Program-made: the position numbers and the translations under genes | Assembly: GCA_934635385.1 (NCBI GenBank) | Contig: CAKTZI010000001.1 | Coordinates: 1-64,000, forward strand | Source: an uncultured Kiritimatiellota bacterium | GTDB taxonomy: Bacteria > Verrucomicrobiota > Kiritimatiellia > RFP12 > UBA1067 | Direction: 5' to 3' | Length of the DNA stretch: 64,000 nt | Notes under the pieces: model-generated | Seen by the model: the letters and a program-made list of their open reading frames with translations, nothing else | Database searches by the model: none | What the model was told of the DNA's origin: nothing | Part shown: positions 33,248 through 41,163 of the stretch, one piece after another | Layout of the letters: each line of letters begins with the position of its first letter | How positions within the stretch are numbered: the stretch's first letter is position 1

Positions 33248-33253
33248 AGTATA
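33248..33253 (-). promoter_or_regulatory. -10 box of the regulator gene (leaderless)
   Basis: Minus-strand TGCTATACT; the box ends six bases before the start codon at 33241, so transcription should begin at about the A of ATG. Confidence 0.55.
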
Positions 33254-33263
33254 GCAAATTTTG

Positions 33264-33300
33264 GCGGAATCGTTCGCAAACTGATGGCGTAATCGTGCGC
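33264..33300. promoter_or_regulatory. Candidate operator: two 14-bp direct repeats
   Basis: GCGGAATCGTTCGC (33264-33277) and GCGTAATCGTGCGC (33287-33300) differ at two bases and start 23 bp apart, about two helical turns. They lie between the divergent regulator and esterase promoters. XylR/AraC-type proteins bind such direct repeats. Confidence 0.55.
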
Positions 33301-33332
33301 TTCTTGTCTTGTGTGCCGAAGGGGCGATATGT

Positions 33333-33338
33333 TATAAT
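33333..33338 (+). promoter_or_regulatory. -10 promoter of the glycan operon
   Basis: TATAAT in GATATGTTATAATCCC, with TGT directly before the box. Predicted start near 33345, giving a ~27-nt leader to ATG 33372. Confidence 0.6.
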
Positions 33339-33371
33339 CCCCCGCATTGAAGGTCACGAAAGGTTGAATGC

Positions 33372-36300
33372 ATGAACGTGAAAGCGAAAATCTGCCTGGG
33401 CATCCTGCTGGCGCTGTCCGGCGTCGGCGTCTCGGCGGCTGTTGATCCGATTGCCTTTGTCGAAGCGGCTTTGGCGCGCGGCGAGAAGGAGATCCGCGTG
33501 CCGAAAGGCCGTCATTTCATCGACCTGCCGACGAACCGCACGGCCTACCTCGCGCTGAAGGGCGTGAAGGACGTGACGATCGACTTTCAGGGCGGCGAGC
33601 TGGTCGGCAAGGTGCGTTCCCGGATGCTGAACCTCTCGGCCTGCACGAACGTGACGATCCGGAACGTGACGATCGACTACGAGACGCTGCCGTTCACGCA
33701 GGCGGTGATCGAGAAGGTCGATGCCGAGGGCAGCTGGGACGTGCGGATCGTGCCGGGCTACCCGTGCCCGGACGACGCGGGCGGCACGGGCGGCGAGGGG
33801 AACACGTGGCCGCTGCAGGCGTATGACCGCGAGACGCTGGAGCTCAAGAACCCGATGCGGTTTCGCGACAACGTGCAGATCGCGAAGACGGGGGCGGACA
33901 CGTACCGCATCACGGGCGGGACGGATCGGCGCGGCGACGTCGGCGACATCGCCGTCTGGAGCGTGAAGGACGTCACGCGGCCCGTGGCCGGCGCGGCGAC
34001 CTGGCTGGAGGACTGCGTGAACTGCCGCCTGGAGGACGTGACGGTCTACGCGACGCCGCACGGCGTCGGCTTCATGGACATCGGCGGCGACGCCAACACC
34101 TACCTGCGGTGCGTCCTCGACCGGCGTCCGCCCGAGACGGATCTCGAGGCGCGCGGCATTCGCCGTCTCCGCAGCGGCAACCACGACGCCTTCAACTGCC
34201 GTGGCTCCGTCCGGGGCTTCCGCGTGATCGACTGCACGGCGCGCTACCACTGCGACGACTGCATCAACGTGAGCGGCTGGTACGCCGTCGTGACCGAGAG
34301 CGAAGGGCGCACGTGCCGCGTCGTCGGCAGCGCCCTCGCGCTGAAGATCTTCCCCGGCGACACCGTGCAGGTGATGACGTGGGACGGGCGGTGCCTGCCG
34401 GACGCGACGGTGACGGCGGTCGCCCCTGACGCGGGCACGATGAAAGAGGAGATGGGTTTCCTCCTTGCGCAGCGGATGTGGCCCGGCATTCCCAAGACGG
34501 CGAACCTCGGCCGCCGCATCACGTTCGACCGTCCGCTCGCGCTCGAACGCGGCGCGATCGTCTGCTCGAACAGCCGCACGAGCAACGGGTTCGTCGTGCG
34601 CGGCAACCGCTTCGGACGCGCCCGTGCGCGCGGCGTCATCGTTCAGGCCTCGGACGGCATCGTCGAGGACAACCTCATCGAGGCGCCGTTCGATCTCGCG
34701 ATCAAGATCTCGATGAGCTACATCTGGCTGGAGGCGAGCTGCGGCAAGAACGTGACGGTGCGCAACAACCGCATCGTCCGCGCCGGACGCGGCACGGCGA
34801 TCTGGGTCGGCGGCACGCCGGGGAAGAAGGGCGGTAGCCTGCTGGCCGATTCGCACCGAAACCTCTCCTTCGTCTCGAACCGCATCGAGAACGCGGAGCT
34901 CGGCATCGACGTGCTCGGCTGCACGGATCTCACGCTGCGCCACAACGACATCCGCCCCGCGTCGGGGCGGGCGTCCGACCGCGTGCGGCTTGCGAACGTC
35001 GCCGACGTGCACTTTCGCGAGATCCGTCCCGCGAACGTCTTCACGAGCCACATGGTTCTGCCGCGCGGCCGTCCGATTCCCGTCTGGGGACGCGGCACGC
35101 CCGGCGACCGTCTGCTCGTTCGCTTCCGGGGGACGCGCGCCGAGGCCGTCGTCGCGGCCGACGGCACGTGGTCAGTGACGCTGCCCGCCCAGCCGGCGTC
35201 CGCCGAGGGCGCGCGGCTCACGGTCGTCGGCGAGGATGACGGAATCGTTTTCGAGGACGTTGTTGTCGGCGACCTTTGGCTCTGCGCGGGGCAGAGCAAC
35301 ATGGAGTGGCCGTTCGCGGCGCATGTCATCGGCGAAGAGGCGGCGTTCGCCGCGTCGGCGGATTTCCCGAACGTGCGGCACCTGCGGGTCGAGAAGGTGC
35401 GCGCGACGAACGTCGTCGCGGACGTCGCCTGTTCGCCGTGGCGTCGGTGCGTCGGGAAGGCGGCGCTGGCGCCCGTGACGGCGACCGGCTACTTCTTCGC
35501 GCGGGCGGTCAACCGCGAGACGGGCATTCCGATCGGGATCGTGGACGTCAGCTGGGGCGGCTGCTCGATCGATCCGTTCCTCGCGGACGGCGGACAGGAT
35601 CTGGGCATGGTGCGTCCGCTGTCGAAGCTGCCGTTCGTCGGCGCGCTCTGGCAGCAGGGCGAGGCGAACTGGGGCGCCGTGCGCTATCGCGAGAAGCTGA
35701 CGGCGCTGGTCGACCTGTGGCGGACGCGGTGGGGACGCGACCTGCCGTTCTACATCGCCCAGCTCTCGTCGTGGCGCGATCCGAACTGGACGAAGGTCAG
35801 CACGGCACTCGACGCGCCGAGGCAGGGCTTCGAGAAGATGCGCGACGTACAGTTCGAGATGTCTCGCAAGCTGTCGCGTTCGGGGCTTGTCGTCACGTTC
35901 GACCTCGGCAATGAGAAAGACATCCATTTTCGAAACAAGCTCGATGTCGGCGAACGGTTCGCGCGGTGGGCGCTTCGGGACGTCTACGGGCGAAAGGGGC
36001 TCGTCGTGTCGGGGCCGCTCTTCCGCGACGTCTGCCGCGAGGGTGCGTCCCTGCGCGTCTTCTTCGACTCGGTCGGCGGCGGCCTCGTGGCGGCGGAGAA
36101 AGACCCGGACGCGCCGGGCGTTCCGCCGCGCCTCGTGCGTACGCTGAAGGGCTTTGTCGTCGCGGGGGCGGACGGCGTGTGGCATCCGGCCGAGGCGCGC
36201 ATCGACGGCGAGACCGTGGTCGCTTCCGCCCCCGCCGTTCCGCAGCCCGTGGCCGTGCGGTATGCCTACGAGGCCGTGCCGCTCGGCAAGGCCAACCTCT

Positions 36301-36392
36301 ACAACCGCGAAGGGCTGCCCGCCTCGCCATTCTGGGGGGCGTGTGAGGGCTTTCAGAATCGCACACGGAGGTGCGGAGACACGGAGGAATGA
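33372..36392 (+). CDS. Secreted beta-helix / sialate O-acetylesterase fusion
   Basis: A 1,006-residue exported protein (signal AKICLGILLALSGVGVSA). Residues about 25-560 form a right-handed parallel beta-helix with strand repeats such as CTNVTIRNVTIDY and a possible active-site turn HCDDCINVSGW, similar to polysaccharide-acting helices (GH28/GH110-like; exact family uncertain). Residues about 600-1,000 are a SASA-type esterase: GQSNMEW with nucleophile Ser642, GALWQQGEANWG and DLGNEKDIH with His852. The fusion would trim a glycan and remove acetyl groups in the same place. The last ~11 residues (NRTRRCGDTEE) and the stop codon come from an ACGGAG palindromic repeat. Confidence 0.82.
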   Translation: MNVKAKICLGILLALSGVGVSAAVDPIAFVEAALARGEKEIRVPKGRHFIDLPTNRTAYLALKGVKDVTIDFQGGELVGKVRSRMLNLSACTNVTIRNVTIDYETLPFTQAVIEKVDAEGSWDVRIVPGYPCPDDAGGTGGEGNTWPLQAYDRETLELKNPMRFRDNVQIAKTGADTYRITGGTDRRGDVGDIAVWSVKDVTRPVAGAATWLEDCVNCRLEDVTVYATPHGVGFMDIGGDANTYLRCVLDRRPPETDLEARGIRRLRSGNHDAFNCRGSVRGFRVIDCTARYHCDDCINVSGWYAVVTESEGRTCRVVGSALALKIFPGDTVQVMTWDGRCLPDATVTAVAPDAGTMKEEMGFLLAQRMWPGIPKTANLGRRITFDRPLALERGAIVCSNSRTSNGFVVRGNRFGRARARGVIVQASDGIVEDNLIEAPFDLAIKISMSYIWLEASCGKNVTVRNNRIVRAGRGTAIWVGGTPGKKGGSLLADSHRNLSFVSNRIENAELGIDVLGCTDLTLRHNDIRPASGRASDRVRLANVADVHFREIRPANVFTSHMVLPRGRPIPVWGRGTPGDRLLVRFRGTRAEAVVAADGTWSVTLPAQPASAEGARLTVVGEDDGIVFEDVVVGDLWLCAGQSNMEWPFAAHVIGEEAAFAASADFPNVRHLRVEKVRATNVVADVACSPWRRCVGKAALAPVTATGYFFARAVNRETGIPIGIVDVSWGGCSIDPFLADGGQDLGMVRPLSKLPFVGALWQQGEANWGAVRYREKLTALVDLWRTRWGRDLPFYIAQLSSWRDPNWTKVSTALDAPRQGFEKMRDVQFEMSRKLSRSGLVVTFDLGNEKDIHFRNKLDVGERFARWALRDVYGRKGLVVSGPLFRDVCREGASLRVFFDSVGGGLVAAEKDPDAPGVPPRLVRTLKGFVVAGADGVWHPAEARIDGETVVASAPAVPQPVAVRYAYEAVPLGKANLYNREGLPASPFWGACEGFQNRTRRCGDTEE

Positions 36393-36430
36393 GGCCAAAA
36401 AAATCTCCGTGGCTCCGTAACTCCGTGTGC
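36361..36430. repeat. ACGGAG-class palindrome supplying the end of a gene
   Basis: Left arm 36361-36386 begins GCACACGGAGGTGCGGAG; right arm 36405-36430 ends CTCCGTAACTCCGTGTGC. The 26-base arms pair with a few mismatches. It encodes the tail and TGA of the fusion protein and reaches to 35 bases before the next start. Confidence 0.75.
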
Positions 36431-36465
36431 CTTCAAACACAACACAACGAAAGGAAACACAAGTC

Positions 36466-39400
36466 ATGAAACAGCATCTGATGATGGCCTTGGCAGCTGG
36501 ACTTTGGGTCGGGCGTGTGACGGCGCTGACCCTCACGGTCGAGGCAGACCGCACGCTCACCGCAGACGAACGCGCAGCACTGAACGACGGCGGCGAAACC
36601 GAACTCGTCGTGTCGGGCGCGGGCGTCCTCACGATGGAAGACCTCGATTCCTTTGCGGGCACGATCACGGTCAAGGCGGGTGGCGCGATTCGCATTCGTG
36701 CGGCGACGGGCCTCGGACGGTCGGGTGCGGCAACGGTCATCGAGGACGGGGCGACGCTGATCGTCGATACGCCGAATGCCAACGACGTGAGCCTGTCGGG
36801 GCGCACGGTCACGATTGCCGGCACGGGACGCGACGGGGCGGGCGCGGTCGTCGTGACGGGACAGGGGCAGAACTTCCTCTTCGACAAGCTGGTTCTCGCG
36901 GACGACGCGACCATCGGCGGCGACAAGAGCTGGGGCAGCGTTCGGGCGCACTCCACGCTCGACATGGGCGGCCACGAGCTGACGGTTGCGGCCTCGGCCT
37001 ACTGGCGGTTCACGGATGTCGAGAATCCGGGCGACATCATTCTCCGCAGCTGGCTTGACGTGCGGGACAACGGTACGTTCCCGGAGTCTGAAGACGTGCA
37101 CGAGATTCGCGTCATGGCGACGGGCGTCCTTTCGCTTTACGGCTGGCCGAAACCCTGTCCGTGGCGCATCCGTTTCGCCGAGCCGACCAGCGGCAGCTTC
37201 AGCATCCATCCCGGCGACGGCACGTCGGAAGCGCTCAATGTGCTGGCGGGTCCGGTCGTCATCGACGAAGGCGTGACGGTCAAGTTCAATTATCAGAAGA
37301 ACCCCGCTTGGCAGATGACGTTCGCGGGCAAGGTGTCCGGCGCGGGGAACATTGAGCTGAAGATGCCGGGCACGGTGCGCTTCCTGTCGGGCGACAACGA
37401 CTTCACGGGCGCGGTGACCGTCAGCAATGGTGGCGTCCTCTACGCGGGCGCGGACGGCGCGCTGCCGCTTGTCAACGATGTGGTCACATTGCCGTCGCTG
37501 TCGTCGACCGCACGGCTGCGGCTTCGCTGCCGGACGGCGGGTTCGCCGGATGGCTGGACGCTGGCGCACGTGAACCAGTACCTGTCGAGTGCCATCGGCA
37601 GCCTGTGCGTACTGGACGTCCCGGACGGCGAGACGTTCGACCTGGACGCGCCCGCCGCTGCCGTCGGCGATCTCCGTGCGACGGGCGGCGACATCGCGTT
37701 CACGGGCTCGGACGATGCGAGGACGCCAACGGTGTTCGGTTCGCTTGCCCTGCGGCAGGGGACGCTCACTCTGCGCGGTGGCCTCTTCTCGTTCCGCGAC
37801 GCCGACGGAAAGGCAAGTGACGTGTCCGTCGGTTCGGATGTCGGCGTCTCGCCGGTCGCCCGGCTGTCGTTCGCGCCCGATGCGCGCGGCGTTCTTCAGG
37901 GCGGTGCGCAGGATGCGCAGGCCCTTCGTGTCGGCTGTACGCCGGGGCGCGTCGGCGTCGTCGAGATTGCCGACGGCGCCTGTGTGACGAACGGGTTCGT
38001 TTGCGGGGCCGTTTCCGCGAGCGAGGCTTCGCAGATGACGGACGGAAAAGTCGCCGCCGGCGTCGTCCGCCAGCGCGGCGGTTCGGTCGTCGCGTGCGGA
38101 AAGGCGTCCGTCACGCTTTCGGACAATCGCGGCTACGGTTCCTATGAGCTGTTGCGGGGCTCGCTGGAAACGTCGTACCCGTTTGGCATTGGCGGGCGCG
38201 GCGGCCTCGGCATTTTCCGACAGGATGGTGGGACGTGCCGTGTGGGCGGCTACTCGATCTCGCTCGGACAGGGCGGCACGGGCGTCGTCTACCAGGCGGG
38301 CGGCACGCTCGTCTGCACAACCCTGGACATTCAGCTCGGCGAGACGCGCTTCACGGGCTTTCAGGACACGTTCGCGAGCTTCGCCAACTGGACGATTGCG
38401 GGCACGGCGCAGACGGAGACGCGCAACTTCTGGGGCGGCCGCCACTCAAACCTCGCGTCGTACCTCAACTTGATCGACGGCGGTACGCTCTACGCGAACA
38501 ACGTCCACAAGGGCGAGACGGCGAATCTTCCCAACGGCTCGTACGTGACGGAACTTTACAACAACGACTTCTTCGTCAACTTCAACGGCGGCGTCTTCCG
38601 ACGGCGTCTGCAAGATGACCTGTTTGATCCGGAATACCTGCCGACGCGCGTCACGGTCTATCCGAAAGGGGCGGTTTTCCGAGTTGATCGCGCGGCGGAT
38701 GTCGCGAACGTCCACGCGCCGCTGCTGGCGCCGGGTGCGGGGAACGGCGTGACGAACATACCGTGTCCGGCGCGGACGGACTATCTTGGTGCGCCGTTTG
38801 TGGAGATTGTCGGCGACGGACAGGGCGCGACGGCCGTCGCGCTGCTAGATGCCGACACGGGCGCGGTCACGAACGTCGTGGTCACCTCGCCCGGCTGGGG
38901 CTACACGGAGGCGACGGCCGTCTTCACGGGCGGCGGATGCACGGAGGTCGAGACGATTGCCTGCGCGCTCGGCGACGTCTCGGGCGGCGGTCTCGTCAAG
39001 CGCGGCGCGGGCACGCTGAAGCTGATGGCCGCCAATGCCTGGACGGGCGCGACGACGGTTGAGGAAGGAACGCTCGTGCAGGGCGTCGCGGACGCGATTC
39101 CCGTCGGCACGGCGCTCGTGCTCCAGTCGGGCGCGACGCTCGACCTCAACGGCTTCGCGGCGTCCTTCGCGGGCGTCGGCGGTGCGGGCGGAAAGGTGGT
39201 TGGCGGCGACCTCGTGCTGTCGGGCACGTTCGCGCTGTCGGCGCGGAAGTTCATCGACCGCGAGACGACGGCGATTGACGGCACGCTGGACCTGACGGGC
39301 GTGACGCGGCTCGTACTGACCGAAACCGACGTCCTGACGGAGGCGGCGCTTCGCCTGAGGCCCCTGTCCCTCGTGTCGGCGACGGCGATCCGCTATCCGT

Positions 39401-39507
39401 CGCCGCGCTTCGAGATCGCGGGCGTGCCCGACGGCTGGTGTCTCGTCTGCACGCCGACGGCCATCCGCCTCAAGCGTGCGCGCGGCCTCGCCGTCATCAT
39501 CCGCTGA
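36466..39507 (+). CDS. Secreted protein with autotransporter-associated beta-strand repeats
   Basis: A 1,013-residue protein with a signal peptide (MKQHLMMALAAGLWVGRVTA) and long beta-solenoid regions. PATR-type units are clear: GAGNIELKMPGTVRFLSGDN with FTGAVTVSNGGVLY (about 285-325) and GGLVKRGAGTLKLMAANAW with TGATTVEEGTLV (about 840-880). No autotransporter barrel is present at the C-terminus, as is common for these proteins in Verrucomicrobiota. ATG 36466 has AAAGGAA nine bases upstream; the longer frame from GTG 36427 begins inside the palindrome. Probable surface fibre or glycan-binding protein of the locus. Confidence 0.82.
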   Translation: MKQHLMMALAAGLWVGRVTALTLTVEADRTLTADERAALNDGGETELVVSGAGVLTMEDLDSFAGTITVKAGGAIRIRAATGLGRSGAATVIEDGATLIVDTPNANDVSLSGRTVTIAGTGRDGAGAVVVTGQGQNFLFDKLVLADDATIGGDKSWGSVRAHSTLDMGGHELTVAASAYWRFTDVENPGDIILRSWLDVRDNGTFPESEDVHEIRVMATGVLSLYGWPKPCPWRIRFAEPTSGSFSIHPGDGTSEALNVLAGPVVIDEGVTVKFNYQKNPAWQMTFAGKVSGAGNIELKMPGTVRFLSGDNDFTGAVTVSNGGVLYAGADGALPLVNDVVTLPSLSSTARLRLRCRTAGSPDGWTLAHVNQYLSSAIGSLCVLDVPDGETFDLDAPAAAVGDLRATGGDIAFTGSDDARTPTVFGSLALRQGTLTLRGGLFSFRDADGKASDVSVGSDVGVSPVARLSFAPDARGVLQGGAQDAQALRVGCTPGRVGVVEIADGACVTNGFVCGAVSASEASQMTDGKVAAGVVRQRGGSVVACGKASVTLSDNRGYGSYELLRGSLETSYPFGIGGRGGLGIFRQDGGTCRVGGYSISLGQGGTGVVYQAGGTLVCTTLDIQLGETRFTGFQDTFASFANWTIAGTAQTETRNFWGGRHSNLASYLNLIDGGTLYANNVHKGETANLPNGSYVTELYNNDFFVNFNGGVFRRRLQDDLFDPEYLPTRVTVYPKGAVFRVDRAADVANVHAPLLAPGAGNGVTNIPCPARTDYLGAPFVEIVGDGQGATAVALLDADTGAVTNVVVTSPGWGYTEATAVFTGGGCTEVETIACALGDVSGGGLVKRGAGTLKLMAANAWTGATTVEEGTLVQGVADAIPVGTALVLQSGATLDLNGFAASFAGVGGAGGKVVGGDLVLSGTFALSARKFIDRETTAIDGTLDLTGVTRLVLTETDVLTEAALRLRPLSLVSATAIRYPSPRFEIAGVPDGWCLVCTPTAIRLKRARGLAVIIR

Positions 39508-39520
39508 TCGGGAGATGCGC

Positions 39521-41041
39521 ATGAACATCCCAGTTTGCGTTTCGTCTCTTCTTGTCGCAACGTGCGCCCTGTCGGCGGCGGCCGCGCGGCTGGAACTCGG
39601 CAGCCCGTTCGCAAACGGGGCCGTTCTCCAGTGCGAGAAGCCCGTTCCGGTCTGGGGGTGGGCGGATCCCGGTGTCCGCGTGACGGTGACGTTCGCCGGA
39701 CAGTCGAAGACGGCGCGCGTGGGTGCGGACGGCGCCTGGCGCGTGACGCTGGATCCGCTGACGTCCTCCAAGGAACCCCGCACGTTGACCGTCACGGCCC
39801 ACCCGCCCGAACCGTCCGAACCTTCCAAACCTTCCAAACTTCCCAAACCTTCCGAGTTTTCAATCTCCGATGTTGTCGTCGGCGAAGTTTGGCTCTGCTC
39901 CGGGCAGAGCAACATGGAGTTCTCGCTTTGCAGTGGCGCGGCGCGCGTCCGCGACCGCGACGGCGCCCTGACGGCGCAGATGACCGACCGTCCGCTTGTC
40001 CGCTACCTGAACGCCTCGACCTACACGGCGGCGGCGCGGCCGTTGGCGCGGACGTCGGGGCGTCGCCAGTGGGAGCGCCTCTCGCCAAAGATGCTCCGGC
40101 GGCATGGCATTTCCGCCGTGGGCGTCTACTATGCCCTGGAGCTGTACGCCGCGCTCGACGTGCCGGTCGGCATTCTCGTCGCGGCCTGGGGCGGCACGGC
40201 CATTGCGCCGTGGACGCCGCGCGAAGGGCTGGTAGGGAAGCCGGATCTCGCGGATGTCCTTTCGAACGTCCCTGCGGCGGACGAGGCGGACGGCAAAGCG
40301 CTGGCGGGACGCCCGACGGCGATTCACAACGCGCTCGTCGCGCCGCTTGCGCCGTATGCGCTGCGCGGCATCGTGTGGTATCAGGGTGAAAGCGACCGCC
40401 GCGACGGCACGCGTTACGCACGGAAGATGCAGGCCTATTTCGACGGCATGCGGCAGGTATTCGGCGACGCGGGCCTGAAGCTCTACTTCTGCCAGGTCGC
40501 CCCGTGGCGGCACGGCGGCCCCGGGTATTTCGACGTGCGCCGCCAGCAGGCGGCGTTCGCGCACGCGGAGCCGGACGCCGAAATGGTCGTCACGGCCGAC
40601 CTCGGCAACCCGGACGAGATCCATCCCTACGAAAAGGCGGCGGTGGCGAAGCGGCTCGCGGCCTTTGCGCTCCGCAACGACTATGGCTGGAAAGACTTGG
40701 CGTGCGACTATCCGACCCCCGTCTCCGCCATGGCGAAGGGTGCGGTCGTCAGCGTCCGCTTCGCGCATGGCGAGGGACTGGCGCTCTACAACCTTACGGG
40801 GCGGTTCGACCTGAACGTCGAACTGTCCGGGGTTGACGGCGTCTGGCGTCCGGCGCGGCTCGCCGAGAATCCGAAAGCCCCGCTGTTCGCGTTTCCGGAC
40901 GGCGTTCTGCGCGTGACGGCGGAGGGCGTCCCCGAACCGACGCGTATCCGCTATCTCTTCGACAGCGGCGCGTTCGGCGCGCTGGTCAACGGCGTCGGCC
41001 TTCCCGCTGGCCCGTTTCTCCAAAGCGTCAGGCGCGAGTGA
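39521..41041 (+). CDS. Secreted sialate O-acetylesterase (SASA family)
   Basis: A 506-residue protein. Signal peptide MNIPVCVSSLLVATCALSAA, an N-terminal beta-domain (LELGSPFANGAVLQCEKPVP), then the SGNH-type esterase: GQSNMEF with Ser130, IVWYQGESDRRDGTRY, and DLGNPDEIHPYEK with Asp365 and His368 as the probable catalytic pair. A linker rich in Pro-Ser-Lys (PSEPSKPSKLPKPSEF) just before the catalytic domain is coded by a run of TTCCAAACC-like repeats. GGAG lies 6 bases before ATG 39521. It removes O-acetyl groups from sugars such as sialic acid or plant glycans. Domain-level similarity to the 33372 fusion suggests complementary substrates. Confidence 0.88.
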   Translation: MNIPVCVSSLLVATCALSAAAARLELGSPFANGAVLQCEKPVPVWGWADPGVRVTVTFAGQSKTARVGADGAWRVTLDPLTSSKEPRTLTVTAHPPEPSEPSKPSKLPKPSEFSISDVVVGEVWLCSGQSNMEFSLCSGAARVRDRDGALTAQMTDRPLVRYLNASTYTAAARPLARTSGRRQWERLSPKMLRRHGISAVGVYYALELYAALDVPVGILVAAWGGTAIAPWTPREGLVGKPDLADVLSNVPAADEADGKALAGRPTAIHNALVAPLAPYALRGIVWYQGESDRRDGTRYARKMQAYFDGMRQVFGDAGLKLYFCQVAPWRHGGPGYFDVRRQQAAFAHAEPDAEMVVTADLGNPDEIHPYEKAAVAKRLAAFALRNDYGWKDLACDYPTPVSAMAKGAVVSVRFAHGEGLALYNLTGRFDLNVELSGVDGVWRPARLAENPKAPLFAFPDGVLRVTAEGVPEPTRIRYLFDSGAFGALVNGVGLPAGPFLQSVRRE

Positions 41042-41150
41042 TGCTGTAAGAGTGATACAGTGTTTGCGTCGCAAGGATAGGCTGTCAGCCTCATTTCTTC
41101 GATTGAAAAAAGTGGATATGTCATTTGTGTCAAAGGGGGGCGTTTTATGG

Positions 41151-41156
41151 TATACT
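41151..41156 (+). promoter_or_regulatory. Extended -10 promoter of the GH36 gene (leaderless)
   Basis: TGGTATACT ends eight bases before ATG 41164, which predicts a transcript beginning at or next to the start codon. Confidence 0.6.
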
Positions 41157-41163
41157 GTGGGGC

